DNA of 64,000 nucleotides. Origin: JAXDAY01 sp034679345. Its GTDB lineage: Bacteria; Eisenbacteria; RBG-16-71-46; CAIMUX01; VGJL01. Below are positions 34,631-43,145 of the stretch, piece after piece. The position numbers were made by a program, and so were the translations under genes. The first letter of the stretch is position 1, and each line of letters starts with the position of its first letter. The stretch covers positions 94,859 to 158,858 of the forward strand of contig JAXDAY010000015.1 of assembly GCA_034679345.1 (NCBI GenBank), in the 5' to 3' direction. The notes below the pieces were generated by a model. The model did not search any database. It was not told the DNA's origin and worked only from the letters and a program-made list of their open reading frames with translations.

Positions 34631-35221
34631 ATGAAGCGTGGAACACTGATCGCGGTCGGGATCATCGCCGCACTGGCCGTTCTGATCCTGGCAGTCGTGG
34701 GGTATGTCCAGGGAACCTACAACGATATCGTTCGCAAGGATGAGACGGTCAAGGCGTCCTGGGCCCAAGTGGAAACGGTCCTCCAACGGCGGCTCGACCT
34801 GATCCCGAATCTGGTGGAGACGGTGCGCGGATATCAGATCCACGAACAGGAAGTCCTCATCCAGGTGACGGAGGCCCGGGCGAAAGTCGCCGGCGCGGGG
34901 GCGATCTCCGATCAGATCGAGGCCAACAACGAGCTGTCTTCCGCGCTGAGCCGGCTGCTGGTCGTGGTGGAGAACTACCCGAATCTCAAGGCGAACGAGA
35001 ACTTCATGGCTCTGCAGGACGAGCTGGCCGGGACCGAGAACCGAATCAGCCAGGAACGGCGCCGCTACAACGAATCCGTGCGGGACTACAACGTCCGGGT
35101 CCGGTCGTTCCCCGCGAACATCATCGCGGGGATCTTCCACTTCCAGGCCGCGGCTCCGTTCGAGGCGGCTCCCGAAGCGTCGACGGCGCCGAAGGTCGAT
35201 TTCGGAACGGGGTCGCGCTGA
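34631..35221 (+). CDS. lemA: LemA-family protein
   Basis: This 196-residue LemA has a membrane helix at 7-28 (IAVGIIAALAVLILAVVGYV), then a long four-helix domain with the family marks YNDIVRKDETVKASWAQVE, QRRLDLIPNLVETVRGY, NENFMALQDELAGTENRI and RRRYNESVRDYNVRVRSFP. It is anchored with its helical part outside. The function is unknown, though LemA and TPM genes often co-occur. The start has GAGGAGGGG upstream. A strong hairpin follows. Confidence 0.92.
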   Translation: MKRGTLIAVGIIAALAVLILAVVGYVQGTYNDIVRKDETVKASWAQVETVLQRRLDLIPNLVETVRGYQIHEQEVLIQVTEARAKVAGAGAISDQIEANNELSSALSRLLVVVENYPNLKANENFMALQDELAGTENRISQERRRYNESVRDYNVRVRSFPANIIAGIFHFQAAAPFEAAPEASTAPKVDFGTGSR

Positions 35222-35247
35222 AGACGATCAGGAGGCCATGGAGAAGA

Positions 35248-35277
35248 GGCCCGGATCCAAAGGGCTGGATCCGGGCC
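35248..35277. terminator. Bidirectional terminator hairpin between lemA and the DUF5658-like gene
   Basis: A perfect 11-bp stem GGCCCGGATCC / GGATCCGGGCC with an 8-nt loop lies between two convergent genes. There is no T-run on either strand, but position and strength fit termination of both. Confidence 0.6.
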
Positions 35278-35305
35278 GTGATGCGAGAGGGGACGGAGGG
35301 GGAAT

Positions 35306-35740
35306 CTATGTGTTCAGGGCGAGGAAGCAGTGCCAGCCGACAACGCCCAGGAACATGACGAAGATGAGGGCCAGGCCGGGCCGAACGAGGGGAAACTGCT
35401 TGTGCGCGCCGAGGAACCACAGGCCGATCGCCGAGACGCCGAGCTTCACGACGAGGAACATCGGCTCGCTGCGCCCGATCAACTCGTCCATCAGGGGGTT
35501 CAGCTCGGAGCCGCCTCGCTGGAGATGCGCGAGGGTGAGATAGGCGTCGAGCACCTGGAAGAGGAAGATCGTCAGCAGGAGCAGCCAAGTGCCGGCCCCC
35601 AAGCGATCGACGTAGTAGTTCGGGGGGTCGTCGAGCCGTCGGCACGACGTGCGCCGGCCGCCCCACAGGGAGTGGCGGCTCAGGAGGGGAGTCGGACGCG
35701 ATCGGCGATCGACCCCAGCGCGGCGGTTCCATGTCGTCAT
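35306..35740 (-). CDS. Small membrane protein, DUF5658-like
   Basis: The protein is 144 residues. An arginine-rich cytosolic N-terminus (GVDRRSRPTPLLSRHSLWGG) is followed by three or four membrane helices (TWLLLLTIFLFQVLDAYLTL; FLVVKLGVSAIGLWFLG; ALIFVMFLGVVGWHCFLAL). The order of an R-R/LWGGRR-type head and DAYLT in the first helix matches DUF5658, a family of unknown role. The start lies only about 3 nt from the predicted transcription start, so the mRNA may be leaderless. Confidence 0.72.
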   Translation of the reverse strand: MTTWNRRAGVDRRSRPTPLLSRHSLWGGRRTSCRRLDDPPNYYVDRLGAGTWLLLLTIFLFQVLDAYLTLAHLQRGGSELNPLMDELIGRSEPMFLVVKLGVSAIGLWFLGAHKQFPLVRPGLALIFVMFLGVVGWHCFLALNT

Positions 35741-35749
35741 TTGTTTACT

Positions 35750-35779
35750 ATTATAGAGACGAATTGATGGCTATGGCAA
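35750..35779 (-). promoter_or_regulatory. Strong sigma-70-type promoter for the DUF5658-like gene
   Basis: The minus strand carries TTGCCA (35774-35779), an 18-base spacer, and a perfect TATAAT (35750-35755). Transcription would begin about 35743, immediately before the ATG at 35740. The element overlaps the first codons of the divergent ABC ATPase gene. Confidence 0.65.
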
Positions 35780-36585
35780 GGCACAACCTTCAGGACTTCG
35801 GTCGGGATCCGGCTCTCTCGGTGAAGGTCGGGGAGTTCCGGTACGGAACGCACATCGCGTTGCAGGGGATCGACTTAGAGATTGAAGGCGCTGGGATCTG
35901 CGCCTTGGCCGGACCCAACGGATCCGGCAAGTCGACGCTTCTTCGGCTCGCTGCAGGGCTCCTCGACGGGCCTGAAGTCGAGGTCCGGGTCCTGGGCTCG
36001 CCCATTCGGGCGCTCTCCGACCGGGAGCGGGCTTCCCGTATGGCATGGGTCCCTCAGCGCGCCGATCCTGTCTTCGCGATGAGCGTCTCCGAGATGGTCC
36101 GGGTCGGCCGATACCGGCACGGTCGAGGCAGGTGGGCGGATCGGTCAGAGAATTCGGCGGTCGCCGGGAGCCTGCGCGCGGTCGGGCTGGCAGAGCTTGG
36201 GGCGCGTGAGGTCGATACCCTCAGCGGGGGAGAATGGCAGCGGGCTCTCCTGGCGCGCGCCCTCGCCCAGGAGACCCCGATCCTCCTTCTCGATGAACCG
36301 GTGGCCGGGCTCGATCTTCGCCACCAGGAGGAGGCCTATGGGCTGTTCCGGCGGCTGGCGCGAGACGGGAAGATCGTGGTGCTCGCCGACCATCACATCG
36401 AGCTCGCCGCGTCCTACGCGGATCGGCTGATCCTCCTTCGCGAGGGGCGCCTCATTGGAGATGGTCCTCCGGCAGAGATCCTCACATCGACTCGGATCGC
36501 TCATGCCTTTGGAGTGTGCGTCGACGTTTTCCCGGATCCTGTTTCGGGATCGCCCCGCCTATCGCGGCCCAGGGTGTCGGAATGA
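35767..36585 (+). CDS. ABC transporter ATPase, BtuD/FecE-like
   Basis: This 272-residue ATPase has Walker A GPNGSGKST, signature LSGGEWQRALLARALAQ, Walker B PILLLDEPVAGLD and switch histidine in LADHHIELA. It belongs to the siderophore/haem/cobalamin importer group and would drive the periplasmic-binding-protein system encoded next. Three in-frame ATGs (35731, 35767, 35773) have no binding site; the first overlaps the divergent gene, so I use 35767. The next gene starts within its stop codon (ATGA). Confidence 0.88.
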   Translation: MAMARHNLQDFGRDPALSVKVGEFRYGTHIALQGIDLEIEGAGICALAGPNGSGKSTLLRLAAGLLDGPEVEVRVLGSPIRALSDRERASRMAWVPQRADPVFAMSVSEMVRVGRYRHGRGRWADRSENSAVAGSLRAVGLAELGAREVDTLSGGEWQRALLARALAQETPILLLDEPVAGLDLRHQEEAYGLFRRLARDGKIVVLADHHIELAASYADRLILLREGRLIGDGPPAEILTSTRIAHAFGVCVDVFPDPVSGSPRLSRPRVSE

Positions 36586-37544
36586 GGCGGTCAACACCAT
36601 TCGGCACCATTATATTATTAGTGTCATTAGGTGTAGCTGGAAATCATGCGCCATGCGCAGGGATTCCATCCCTTGAAGATTCAGTTGATTGCGTGATTGA
36701 CGCATTCGGATACACCTATATATGCCAAAATGAAGCGTCCCGAGTGATCTCGTTGTCACCTAATATCACCGAAATGGTCTTTGCGCTTGGGATTGATCCG
36801 CGCCGCATTGTCGGGGTGACCCGCTACTGCGATTACCCGCCGGTCGCTCAGTCCATCGCCAAGGTGGGAGGCATTGTCGACCCGTCTGTCGAGGTGATCT
36901 TTGCCCTCCACCCGGACCTCGTCCTGGCCACGCGGGGAAATCCGGTGTCGGTGATCGACCGCCTGCGGAGCGCGGGCGTGCCGGTCTTCGCGTTCGACTC
37001 CCAGACCGGACTCGAGCAGATTCCGCGCACCATGAGGACGCTCTCGCGAATTCTCGGCGGGGTGCAAGCCGAGGGTCTCGGGCGGATCGATTCGCTCCTC
37101 ACGGCGCTGGAATGCTATGGGCGACTGGCTGAGTCGGTTCCCCCCGGAGAGCGGCCCAACGTCCTCTACTACGATCCGCTCTCGCCCGACTGGACGGCGG
37201 GACCTGGAACCCACATCGACGAGGTGATTCGCCTGGCCGGGGCGCGCAACCTCGCGAGCGACTCGCCGGTGGCCTGGCCCAAGTACTCGCTCGAAGCGCT
37301 TCTTGCCCGCCCGCCCGACTGGATTCTGGTCGCACTGCCCGGAACCGGAGGGCCAAGTCGGGAGGAAATCCTCAAGCAACTCCGAGATCGGCCCGGTTGG
37401 AGGAGCCTGCGCGCGCTCCAGGAGGGTCGCATCTGCTGCGTCCCCGCGGATCCCCTCATGCGACCCGGCCCGCGGACCTTGGGGATGGTCCGGCTCCTCG
37501 GAGAGTGCCTCCATCCCCGCCAGTCATGGGAGTGTAGTCCGTGA
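36582..37544 (+). CDS. Periplasmic substrate-binding protein, BtuF-like
   Basis: The protein is 320 residues, with a signal peptide at 1-26 and a TroA/BtuF-type two-lobed fold: RVISLSPNITEMVFALG, VGVTRYCDYPPVAQSI, KVGGIVDPSVEVIFALHPDLV, WPKYSLEALLARPPDWILV. The short D-Y-P-P and S-L-S-P-N motifs are those of cobalamin- and corrinoid-binding proteins, so vitamin B12 is the likely cargo; iron-siderophore is the alternative. The first 60 codons are AT-rich with codons such as tta, ata and gta rare elsewhere here. It is coupled to the ATPase upstream and the permease downstream by 4-bp overlaps. Confidence 0.88.
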   Translation: MRRSTPFGTIILLVSLGVAGNHAPCAGIPSLEDSVDCVIDAFGYTYICQNEASRVISLSPNITEMVFALGIDPRRIVGVTRYCDYPPVAQSIAKVGGIVDPSVEVIFALHPDLVLATRGNPVSVIDRLRSAGVPVFAFDSQTGLEQIPRTMRTLSRILGGVQAEGLGRIDSLLTALECYGRLAESVPPGERPNVLYYDPLSPDWTAGPGTHIDEVIRLAGARNLASDSPVAWPKYSLEALLARPPDWILVALPGTGGPSREEILKQLRDRPGWRSLRALQEGRICCVPADPLMRPGPRTLGMVRLLGECLHPRQSWECSP

Positions 37545-38527
37545 GAGTCCGCCCCGGGTGGACCATCCCTGGCTTCGTGGGAGTATTCAGCCTCTCGCTG
37601 CTGATCGGCGCCGCCGGGATCGGTCCGGGAGAGATCGTTCGTGGTCTCCTCGACGGGAGCCATCCTTCCTCCGTCGCGATTCGTGCGCTCGTCCTGGACC
37701 TGCGGCTTCCACGTGCCGTCCTTGCGGCGCTCGTCGGGGGGGCCCTCGGGCTGAGCGGAGCGCTCCTCCAAGCTTACTTCCAGAACCCGATGGCCGGGCC
37801 CTATGTCGTCGGGGTGTCGAGCGGGGCCGGGCTCGCCGCCGTCACGGTAGGCCTCATCTACGGTTTCGCGTCTCCCCCCACGGCAGTCCTCGCCGCAGCG
37901 GCCTTCGCGGGGGGCACCCTCGTCGTCGCCGCGGTCGCGTCGCTTGCGCGAGTGGGACGTTCGGGGCGCACCGAGACGCTGCTCCTTCTGGGACTTGCAG
38001 TCGCGGCGGTCTGTTCGGCCACGACATCGGTCTTGCTGCTCCTCTTGCCGAACGGGCCGGAGGGGGTTCTCTTCTGGCTGCTCGGCAGTCTCGCGGGCGC
38101 CAGTTGGGGGGGGGTCTGGTTGATCGCCATTTCGCTCGCAATTCCCCTCGCCTTTGCGTTGGGGGGAGCGCGAGATCTGGATGCCATGTTGTGGGGCGAT
38201 GAGACGGCGAGGAGCGTCGGCGTCCCCATCGCGAGATTCCGGACCATGCTCCTTGCTGCGGCGACGATTCCGGTCGCTGCGTCGGTCGCGCTCTGCGGCG
38301 TGATCGGGTTTCTCGGGCTCATGGTTCCCCACCTCGCCCGCGGGCTGGTAGGTTCGACCCATCGGCGGCTCATTCCCATGGCAGTGGCGCTGGGCGCCAT
38401 CTGGCTCATGGCGGCCGATCTCGTCGCCAGGGTCATCCTCGCCCCCACTGAAGTCCCGGTGGGAGCGATCACCTCGGCGGTGGGAGCGCCGTTTCTGGCT
38501 TGGATTTGTCTCAGGAGGAGGTCGTAG
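37541..38527 (+). CDS. ABC transporter permease, BtuC/FecCD family
   Basis: This 328-residue polytopic protein has about ten helices. RLPRAVLAALVGGALGLSGALLQ and NPMAGPYVVGVSSGAGL are the N-terminal FecCD signature; GVIGFLGLMVPHLARGLVGSTHR is the ATPase-coupling loop; VPVGAITSAVGAPFLAWICLRR is the standard C-terminus. It forms the channel of the importer. The start is GTG 37541, overlapping the binding protein's stop. A TPR gene begins at the base after its stop. Confidence 0.92.
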   Translation: MRVRPGWTIPGFVGVFSLSLLIGAAGIGPGEIVRGLLDGSHPSSVAIRALVLDLRLPRAVLAALVGGALGLSGALLQAYFQNPMAGPYVVGVSSGAGLAAVTVGLIYGFASPPTAVLAAAAFAGGTLVVAAVASLARVGRSGRTETLLLLGLAVAAVCSATTSVLLLLLPNGPEGVLFWLLGSLAGASWGGVWLIAISLAIPLAFALGGARDLDAMLWGDETARSVGVPIARFRTMLLAAATIPVAASVALCGVIGFLGLMVPHLARGLVGSTHRRLIPMAVALGAIWLMAADLVARVILAPTEVPVGAITSAVGAPFLAWICLRRRS

Positions 38528-39748
38528 GTGGGGCTCTTCGGGTTCAATGCGGAAAAGAAGCTGGCGAAAGCGCAGGAGCAGCTCGCGCGAGGGTTCTTCT
38601 ACGAGGCGCGAGCCGCGTTCGAGGAGATCCTCAAGCGAGAGGACGTGGTCGGGGGGCTCCGCTCCCAGGCAGCGGAGGGATGGCGCTCGGCTCGGCGGGC
38701 GATGATGGATCAGCAGATGGAGGAGGCCGGCCGGCTTCTCCAGGCGGCGGAAAGGGACTCGGCGATCGAAAGTCTGCGCACCGTGTTGGAGATCGCGGAG
38801 GACGACCTCGATTGCAGCGAGGCGAAGGCGGTTCTCGCCAAGCTCCAGGAGGAGACCGAAGGGCCCGAGGCGATCATGAGAACGCTCGAGATCCCACCGG
38901 TGGCTGCGGTCCAGGCGGTCGTCGACGAGAGCGCCGATGGCCCCGTCTTCGGAGAGTCCCCCGACGACCTGATGGAGGTCTATCTCGGGCCGCTTTCGGA
39001 AGAGATCGCTGAAAGGTACCGGAGCCTGGGAACCGAGTTCCGGGATGCCTTCCTCTCGCTGCAGCAGGGCGATCCGCAGGATGCGGCGCGGCGATTCGAG
39101 GCGATACCCGACGATCGGCAGACCGATCCGTTCATCCGGCTCGAGCGCGGCCAAGCGCTCCTCCTGCTCGATCGCAACGAGGAGGCGCTCGAATCGCTGC
39201 AGGGAATCGAGCTTCCGGCGCCGCTCGAGCGTAGGCGGGCCGAGATGTCGACGATCCTCCTGGACCGCCTCGGCAGAAGAGACGAGGCAGAGGCCGAGGC
39301 GCGGCGCCTCTACGCCGCCCACCCGGGGGAGGCGGACATCGCGGTCTTCTTCTCGGACATTCTGATCGGGCATGGAGTCTTCCAGGAGGCGCTCGACGCG
39401 CTCAAGCCATTCATCCCCGCGGGGGATCCCCCTGAGGTGATCCCTCTTGCGGCTCGAGCCTATCTGGGAATCGGAGATCTCCAGGAAGGCAAGGACCTCC
39501 TCGAGCAGGCGCTCGAGGTCTTCTTCCAGGGGCCCGGTATCGGCGGCAGGGCGCCGCGCTTTCCGGTGGCGGCAGCCCGCGAGCTACTTGGCCTCAGGAT
39601 CCAGATGGATGCCGGACTGGAAGGCGTGCGGGCGCTGGCGCAGCATCTGATCCAGCACGATCCCGGCTCGAGCGAGACGTACCTCGAGGCCGTGCGTCGA
39701 TACGCGGAGCGCAAATCCGCTGGGGCGGCCCCGCCGGAGGGAGAGTAG
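38528..39748 (+). CDS. TPR-repeat protein of unknown function
   Basis: This 406-residue soluble helical protein has several TPR-like units (LARGFFYEARAAFEEILKRE; FLSLQQGDPQDAARRFEAIP; RGQALLLLDRNEEALESLQ; LGIGDLQEGKDLLEQALEVF). It has no signal peptide or membrane segment. A scaffold role is all that can be inferred. It starts with GTG directly after the permease stop, so it is probably on the same transcript, although its link to uptake is unclear. A weak 7-bp inverted repeat (39748-39777) follows the stop. Confidence 0.75.
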   Translation: MGLFGFNAEKKLAKAQEQLARGFFYEARAAFEEILKREDVVGGLRSQAAEGWRSARRAMMDQQMEEAGRLLQAAERDSAIESLRTVLEIAEDDLDCSEAKAVLAKLQEETEGPEAIMRTLEIPPVAAVQAVVDESADGPVFGESPDDLMEVYLGPLSEEIAERYRSLGTEFRDAFLSLQQGDPQDAARRFEAIPDDRQTDPFIRLERGQALLLLDRNEEALESLQGIELPAPLERRRAEMSTILLDRLGRRDEAEAEARRLYAAHPGEADIAVFFSDILIGHGVFQEALDALKPFIPAGDPPEVIPLAARAYLGIGDLQEGKDLLEQALEVFFQGPGIGGRAPRFPVAAARELLGLRIQMDAGLEGVRALAQHLIQHDPGSSETYLEAVRRYAERKSAGAAPPEGE

Positions 39749-39804
39749 AGGCGCAACCGCAGGAACGACGGCGCCTCGACGGGCCCGAGGATGGCTCCAC
39801 CCGT

Positions 39805-41538
39805 CTACCAATAGCTCTCCCAGTCGATCGCCCAGGTCGCCTCCCTGCGGAACAGAGCGGTCGCCGAATCGAGGATGCGCAGGATCGCGAAGGAGAATCC
39901 CCCCTGTCGGAGAGCCTCGAGCGGGCCGGGCGCCTTCGGGTAGTGCACAAACGCGACCTCCTCACTCGCGGGGATCCCGGCCTTCTTCTTCGCGATCTCC
40001 ACCGCGGTGTCGAATCCCCCCAGCGTGTCGATGAGACCGTGAAGAATCGCTTGCTCGCCGGTCCATACCCGGCCCCGACCGACGGAGTCGATCTGAGCAC
40101 GCGTGAATCCGCGCTTGGCGGCGATGTCGTCCACCCACTCGTAGTAGTCCTCCCAGTGTCTGCGCGCGAACTCGGCATACTCCTCGGGCGAGTAGTCGAA
40201 GTAGTCGGACTCCATGAGGGCGTGCGGTCCCCGGGTGACGAAATCCTTCGTCATGCCGAGCTTGTCGTAGAACCCGCGCATGTTGAACTTCCCTGAGATC
40301 GACCCGATCGAACCGACGACGCTCAAGCGCCCGGCGACGAGCGTGCTACATGGGTAGGAGATCGTGTAGGCGCCCGACGCGGCCAGGTCGACCATCGAGA
40401 CGACGACGGGCTTCACGCGCGAAGCGCGCTCCGCTGCGCGCCCGATTCGCCATGAGGTGGAGCTCTCCCCGCCCCCGCTGTCGACCCTGAAGACGATCGC
40501 CTCGACTTTCTTGTTCGAGAGCGCCTCACGGAACGCTTCCTCCATCGTCGCGGCGCCCATGGTCGTGCCTACCGGAAAGACGACACCGCTCCTCTCTCCG
40601 GCGATCGTTCCCTGCGCGTGGACGATGGCGATCGTCTTCTTCGGACGGATGCCGACCTCATCGCGCTCGACCTTCGCGTAGCTCTGTCCCGTGACCATTC
40701 TAGGGCGGGGATCCAGGCCCTTGGGCGTCTTCCTGGCCGCTTTCACGCCGGGCAATCGGAGCAACGTCGACTCCAGCTCATCCCAATAGAGGAGGCGGTC
40801 GACGAGTCCGGCTTCGAGCGCCTCGCGCGGGACCATCGCCGGCCGGGAGAGGACCTGCGACTCCAGCGTGCCCGGGCCGAGACCGCGGCCCTCCTCGACC
40901 GTGCGCAGGAAGTTGGGGTAGTACGTGTCGATGATCCATTCGACGTTCGCGCGCGACTCGGGGGAGAGATCCTTGCGCTGGAGGATTTCGGCGGCAGACT
41001 TGTACTTCTCGATGCGGTGGATGTTGTCCTTGATTCCGAGCTTCTCGAGGGTCCCCTTGATGAATGAGCGCTCGGTTGCGAAGCCGCTGAGCGAAACGTA
41101 CCCATTGCGCATCAGGTAGAGGCTGTCGCAGGAGGATCCGAGGTAGATCGCGCGGTTCGTCAGGAACTCGGTATATCCGATGACGGGCTTGCCGGCGCGA
41201 CGCAGATCGTCGATCCGATCGCGCATCTCCTCCATCTTGCCGTAGCCGATCGACGGAGAGCCGAGTTTCAGGACGACGGCCCGGATCCGCTTGTCGCGAC
41301 GCGCCTTCTCGAGATTCTCGAGCAGCATCGTGTGCGTCATCGTCGTGGATCCGAACCCTGGCAACCCGCCCGGCTCCGTGTACTCAGGAAGAGAGCCGTC
41401 GATGGACTGGATGAGGACGCTTCCGGACTCGATCTTCGGAGTCTCCTTGGCCTTCGTCGCGACGACCACGACGAGGATCAGGACGATCAGAAGATCGGCC
41501 AGGAGAACAGCGATCAAGGTGCGCAGGAACGACTTCAT
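39805..41538 (-). CDS. sppA: Signal peptide peptidase SppA (two-domain type)
   Basis: This 577-residue membrane-anchored S49 protease has an N-terminal helix (residues 6-28) and two tandem SppA folds. The C-terminal fold carries the catalytic serine in DLAASGAYTISYP, and the N-terminal fold supplies the lysine, probably in DLRRAGKPVIGYTEF. FRVDSGGGESSTSW is the conserved turn. It degrades released signal peptides in the membrane. The ATG at 41538 is preceded by AGGAGGAG, which can be hidden in a long hairpin. Confidence 0.93.
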   Translation of the reverse strand: MKSFLRTLIAVLLADLLIVLILVVVVATKAKETPKIESGSVLIQSIDGSLPEYTEPGGLPGFGSTTMTHTMLLENLEKARRDKRIRAVVLKLGSPSIGYGKMEEMRDRIDDLRRAGKPVIGYTEFLTNRAIYLGSSCDSLYLMRNGYVSLSGFATERSFIKGTLEKLGIKDNIHRIEKYKSAAEILQRKDLSPESRANVEWIIDTYYPNFLRTVEEGRGLGPGTLESQVLSRPAMVPREALEAGLVDRLLYWDELESTLLRLPGVKAARKTPKGLDPRPRMVTGQSYAKVERDEVGIRPKKTIAIVHAQGTIAGERSGVVFPVGTTMGAATMEEAFREALSNKKVEAIVFRVDSGGGESSTSWRIGRAAERASRVKPVVVSMVDLAASGAYTISYPCSTLVAGRLSVVGSIGSISGKFNMRGFYDKLGMTKDFVTRGPHALMESDYFDYSPEEYAEFARRHWEDYYEWVDDIAAKRGFTRAQIDSVGRGRVWTGEQAILHGLIDTLGGFDTAVEIAKKKAGIPASEEVAFVHYPKAPGPLEALRQGGFSFAILRILDSATALFRREATWAIDWESYW

Positions 41539-41542
41539 ATCT

Positions 41543-41621
41543 CCTCCTTGCGGTGGTCCCGCGATCGATGTCCGGCTGTGAGGTTAGCACGAACCTGCCT
41601 GGGACGACGCCGCAAAGGAGG
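41543..41621 (-). promoter_or_regulatory. 5' leader hairpin that could sequester the sppA ribosome binding site
   Basis: On the minus strand the segment 41621-41601 (CCTCCTTTGCGGCGTCGTCCC, split as CCTCCTTTGCGG and GTCCC) can pair with 41560-41543 (GGGACC...CCGCAAGGAGG). It makes about 16 bp with a one-base bulge and a small internal loop, and the 3' arm contains the sppA GGAGG. It also lies just after the upstream transporter's stop, so a terminator or intercistronic role is possible. Confidence 0.4.
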
Positions 41622-41636
41622 GACGATGGAGGATCC

Positions 41637-42908
41637 TCAACCCCTCAGGAAGAGCAGGTCCACCAGGACGAGGAGCGGCACGAGGATTCCGATCGACCAG
41701 AGCATGTATCCCAGGAATGAGGGCATCCGGATCCCGCGTTCTTCGCAGATCGACTTGACCATGAAGTTGGGGCCGTTGCCGATGTAGGTCATCGCCCCCA
41801 TGAAGACCGCTCCCAAGGAGATCCCGCGCAGGACCAAGGTTCCTTCGGGATGGGAGGACAAGGTCAGGAGCGCCTGCCCCGACTCGGCGGGAATGTGGAA
41901 GACGCCGAGCGCCACCGAGCTGAAAGAGAGATAAGTGGGAGCATTGTCCAGGAAGGAGCTCAGAATCCCCGTCGCCCAGAAGAACTGCGCCGGCGTCCGC
42001 ACGCCGAGCGCATCACCCTTGGCCTCCAGGATCATCAATGCGGGAGCCATCGTCACGAAGATTCCAATGAAGAGAATCGCCACCTCCTGGATCGGGTAGA
42101 AGGTGAATCGATTTCGCTCGTGGAGCGTCTTCGGAGTCGCGACAAAGGAGACGACCGAGAGAACGATCATCGCGACCTCGCGCCAGGGCGTCGGCAACCA
42201 GAGGACCGCAGCAAGGACGCCCGCAAACGCGAGGAAGTTCGCCTCTCCGCGGATTCGCAGGGGCTCTTGCCGCACGCGATCGAGGATGATGGAGAGTCGC
42301 GGCTCCTGGCGGAAACGTGTGGAGTCGATGACGTAGAAGATCGCGAGAGTGGCGCTTACCATCAGCAGCCACTCGGGCCAGAGCTGGAAGGTCCAGGTGA
42401 ACGGAACCCCGCGGAGAAAGCCGAGGAAGAGCGGCGGATCGCCTAGCGGAGTGAGGCATCCTCCGATGTTGCTCACGAGGAAGATGAAGAAGATGGGAAT
42501 GTGAAGGACATGGACCCGCTCCTCGTTGGTCCGGAGGAGCGGGCGCAGGAGGAGCATGCTGGCGCCGGTGGTTCCGACGATGTTCGCGATCAGGGCCCCG
42601 ACGAGGAGGAATGTCGTGTTCACCAGCGGAGTCGCCTTGAGATCCCCGGTGACGAGGATCCCACCCGAGATGACGAAGAGAGAGCCCAGCAAACAGATGA
42701 AAGAGACATACTCATGCAGGACGTGGAAGAGCTCCTGCTGCGCCTGAAGGAGCATGAAGACGGCGATCGGCAGCCCGAAAAGCGCCGAGACGATGGCCTT
42801 GCGGCGGAGCGACTCCCACGCGTGCGGGGCGACGAGGGGGAGCAGGGCGATCGAGAGCAGCATCCCCACGAAGGGGATGAGGAGACTCAAGGGCAACGAT
42901 TCGTGCAT
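41637..42908 (-). CDS. Ion transporter-superfamily permease (CitMHS/NhaD-like)
   Basis: This 423-residue protein has about eleven membrane segments. NIVGTTGASMLLLRPLLRTN, SNIGGCLTPLGDPPLFLGFL and DNAPTYLSFSSVALG, followed by GAMTYIGNGPNFMVKSI, are the paired re-entrant motifs of the ion-transporter superfamily. The G-D-P-P and D-N-A-P-T-Y variants match annotated sodium:proton antiporters of the CitMHS_2 group; a carboxylate substrate cannot be excluded. The start is ATG 42908 (MHESLPLSLLIPF); an upstream in-frame start has no support. It lies upstream of sppA and divergent from pst. Confidence 0.85.
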   Translation of the reverse strand: MHESLPLSLLIPFVGMLLSIALLPLVAPHAWESLRRKAIVSALFGLPIAVFMLLQAQQELFHVLHEYVSFICLLGSLFVISGGILVTGDLKATPLVNTTFLLVGALIANIVGTTGASMLLLRPLLRTNEERVHVLHIPIFFIFLVSNIGGCLTPLGDPPLFLGFLRGVPFTWTFQLWPEWLLMVSATLAIFYVIDSTRFRQEPRLSIILDRVRQEPLRIRGEANFLAFAGVLAAVLWLPTPWREVAMIVLSVVSFVATPKTLHERNRFTFYPIQEVAILFIGIFVTMAPALMILEAKGDALGVRTPAQFFWATGILSSFLDNAPTYLSFSSVALGVFHIPAESGQALLTLSSHPEGTLVLRGISLGAVFMGAMTYIGNGPNFMVKSICEERGIRMPSFLGYMLWSIGILVPLLVLVDLLFLRG

Positions 42909-42994
42909 GCGGTAGCTCCGGTCGGCGGTTGTTCTCAAGTGCTTTGCTTGGCGGAGGATACCCGTGTGCTCCGGGCGAGGCAAGCGATCCCCGC

Positions 42995-43027
42995 CTTCAC
43001 CGGATCTTCATGCGGGCTTCATGCGCC
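42995..43027 (+). promoter_or_regulatory. Pho-box-like array: three 11-bp direct repeats upstream of pstS
   Basis: Three consecutive 11-bp units read CTTCACCGGAT, CTTCATGCGGG and CTTCATGCGCC. The 7-bp conserved half plus 4-bp spacer is the architecture bound by PhoB/PhoP, and TTCAC/TTCAT resembles the actinobacterial direct-repeat unit and the E. coli TGTCAT. It lies 119 bases before the pstS start, the expected place for phosphate-starvation control. Confidence 0.65.
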
Positions 43028-43145
43028 TCGGACGGGTCGGCCGGCAGCATCCCGATGAATGCACAGGAGAACGAATCCACCCACAAGGGATCGGCCGGGC
43101 GGGGGCCCGGCGTCGACGCCCGTCTTCAGATGGAGGAATGACCGA

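Noticed and set aside
35741..35766. Possible cobalamin riboswitch before the BtuDFC-like operon
   Set aside because: The gap is under 30 bases and cannot hold the riboswitch; no B12-box-like sequence is visible.
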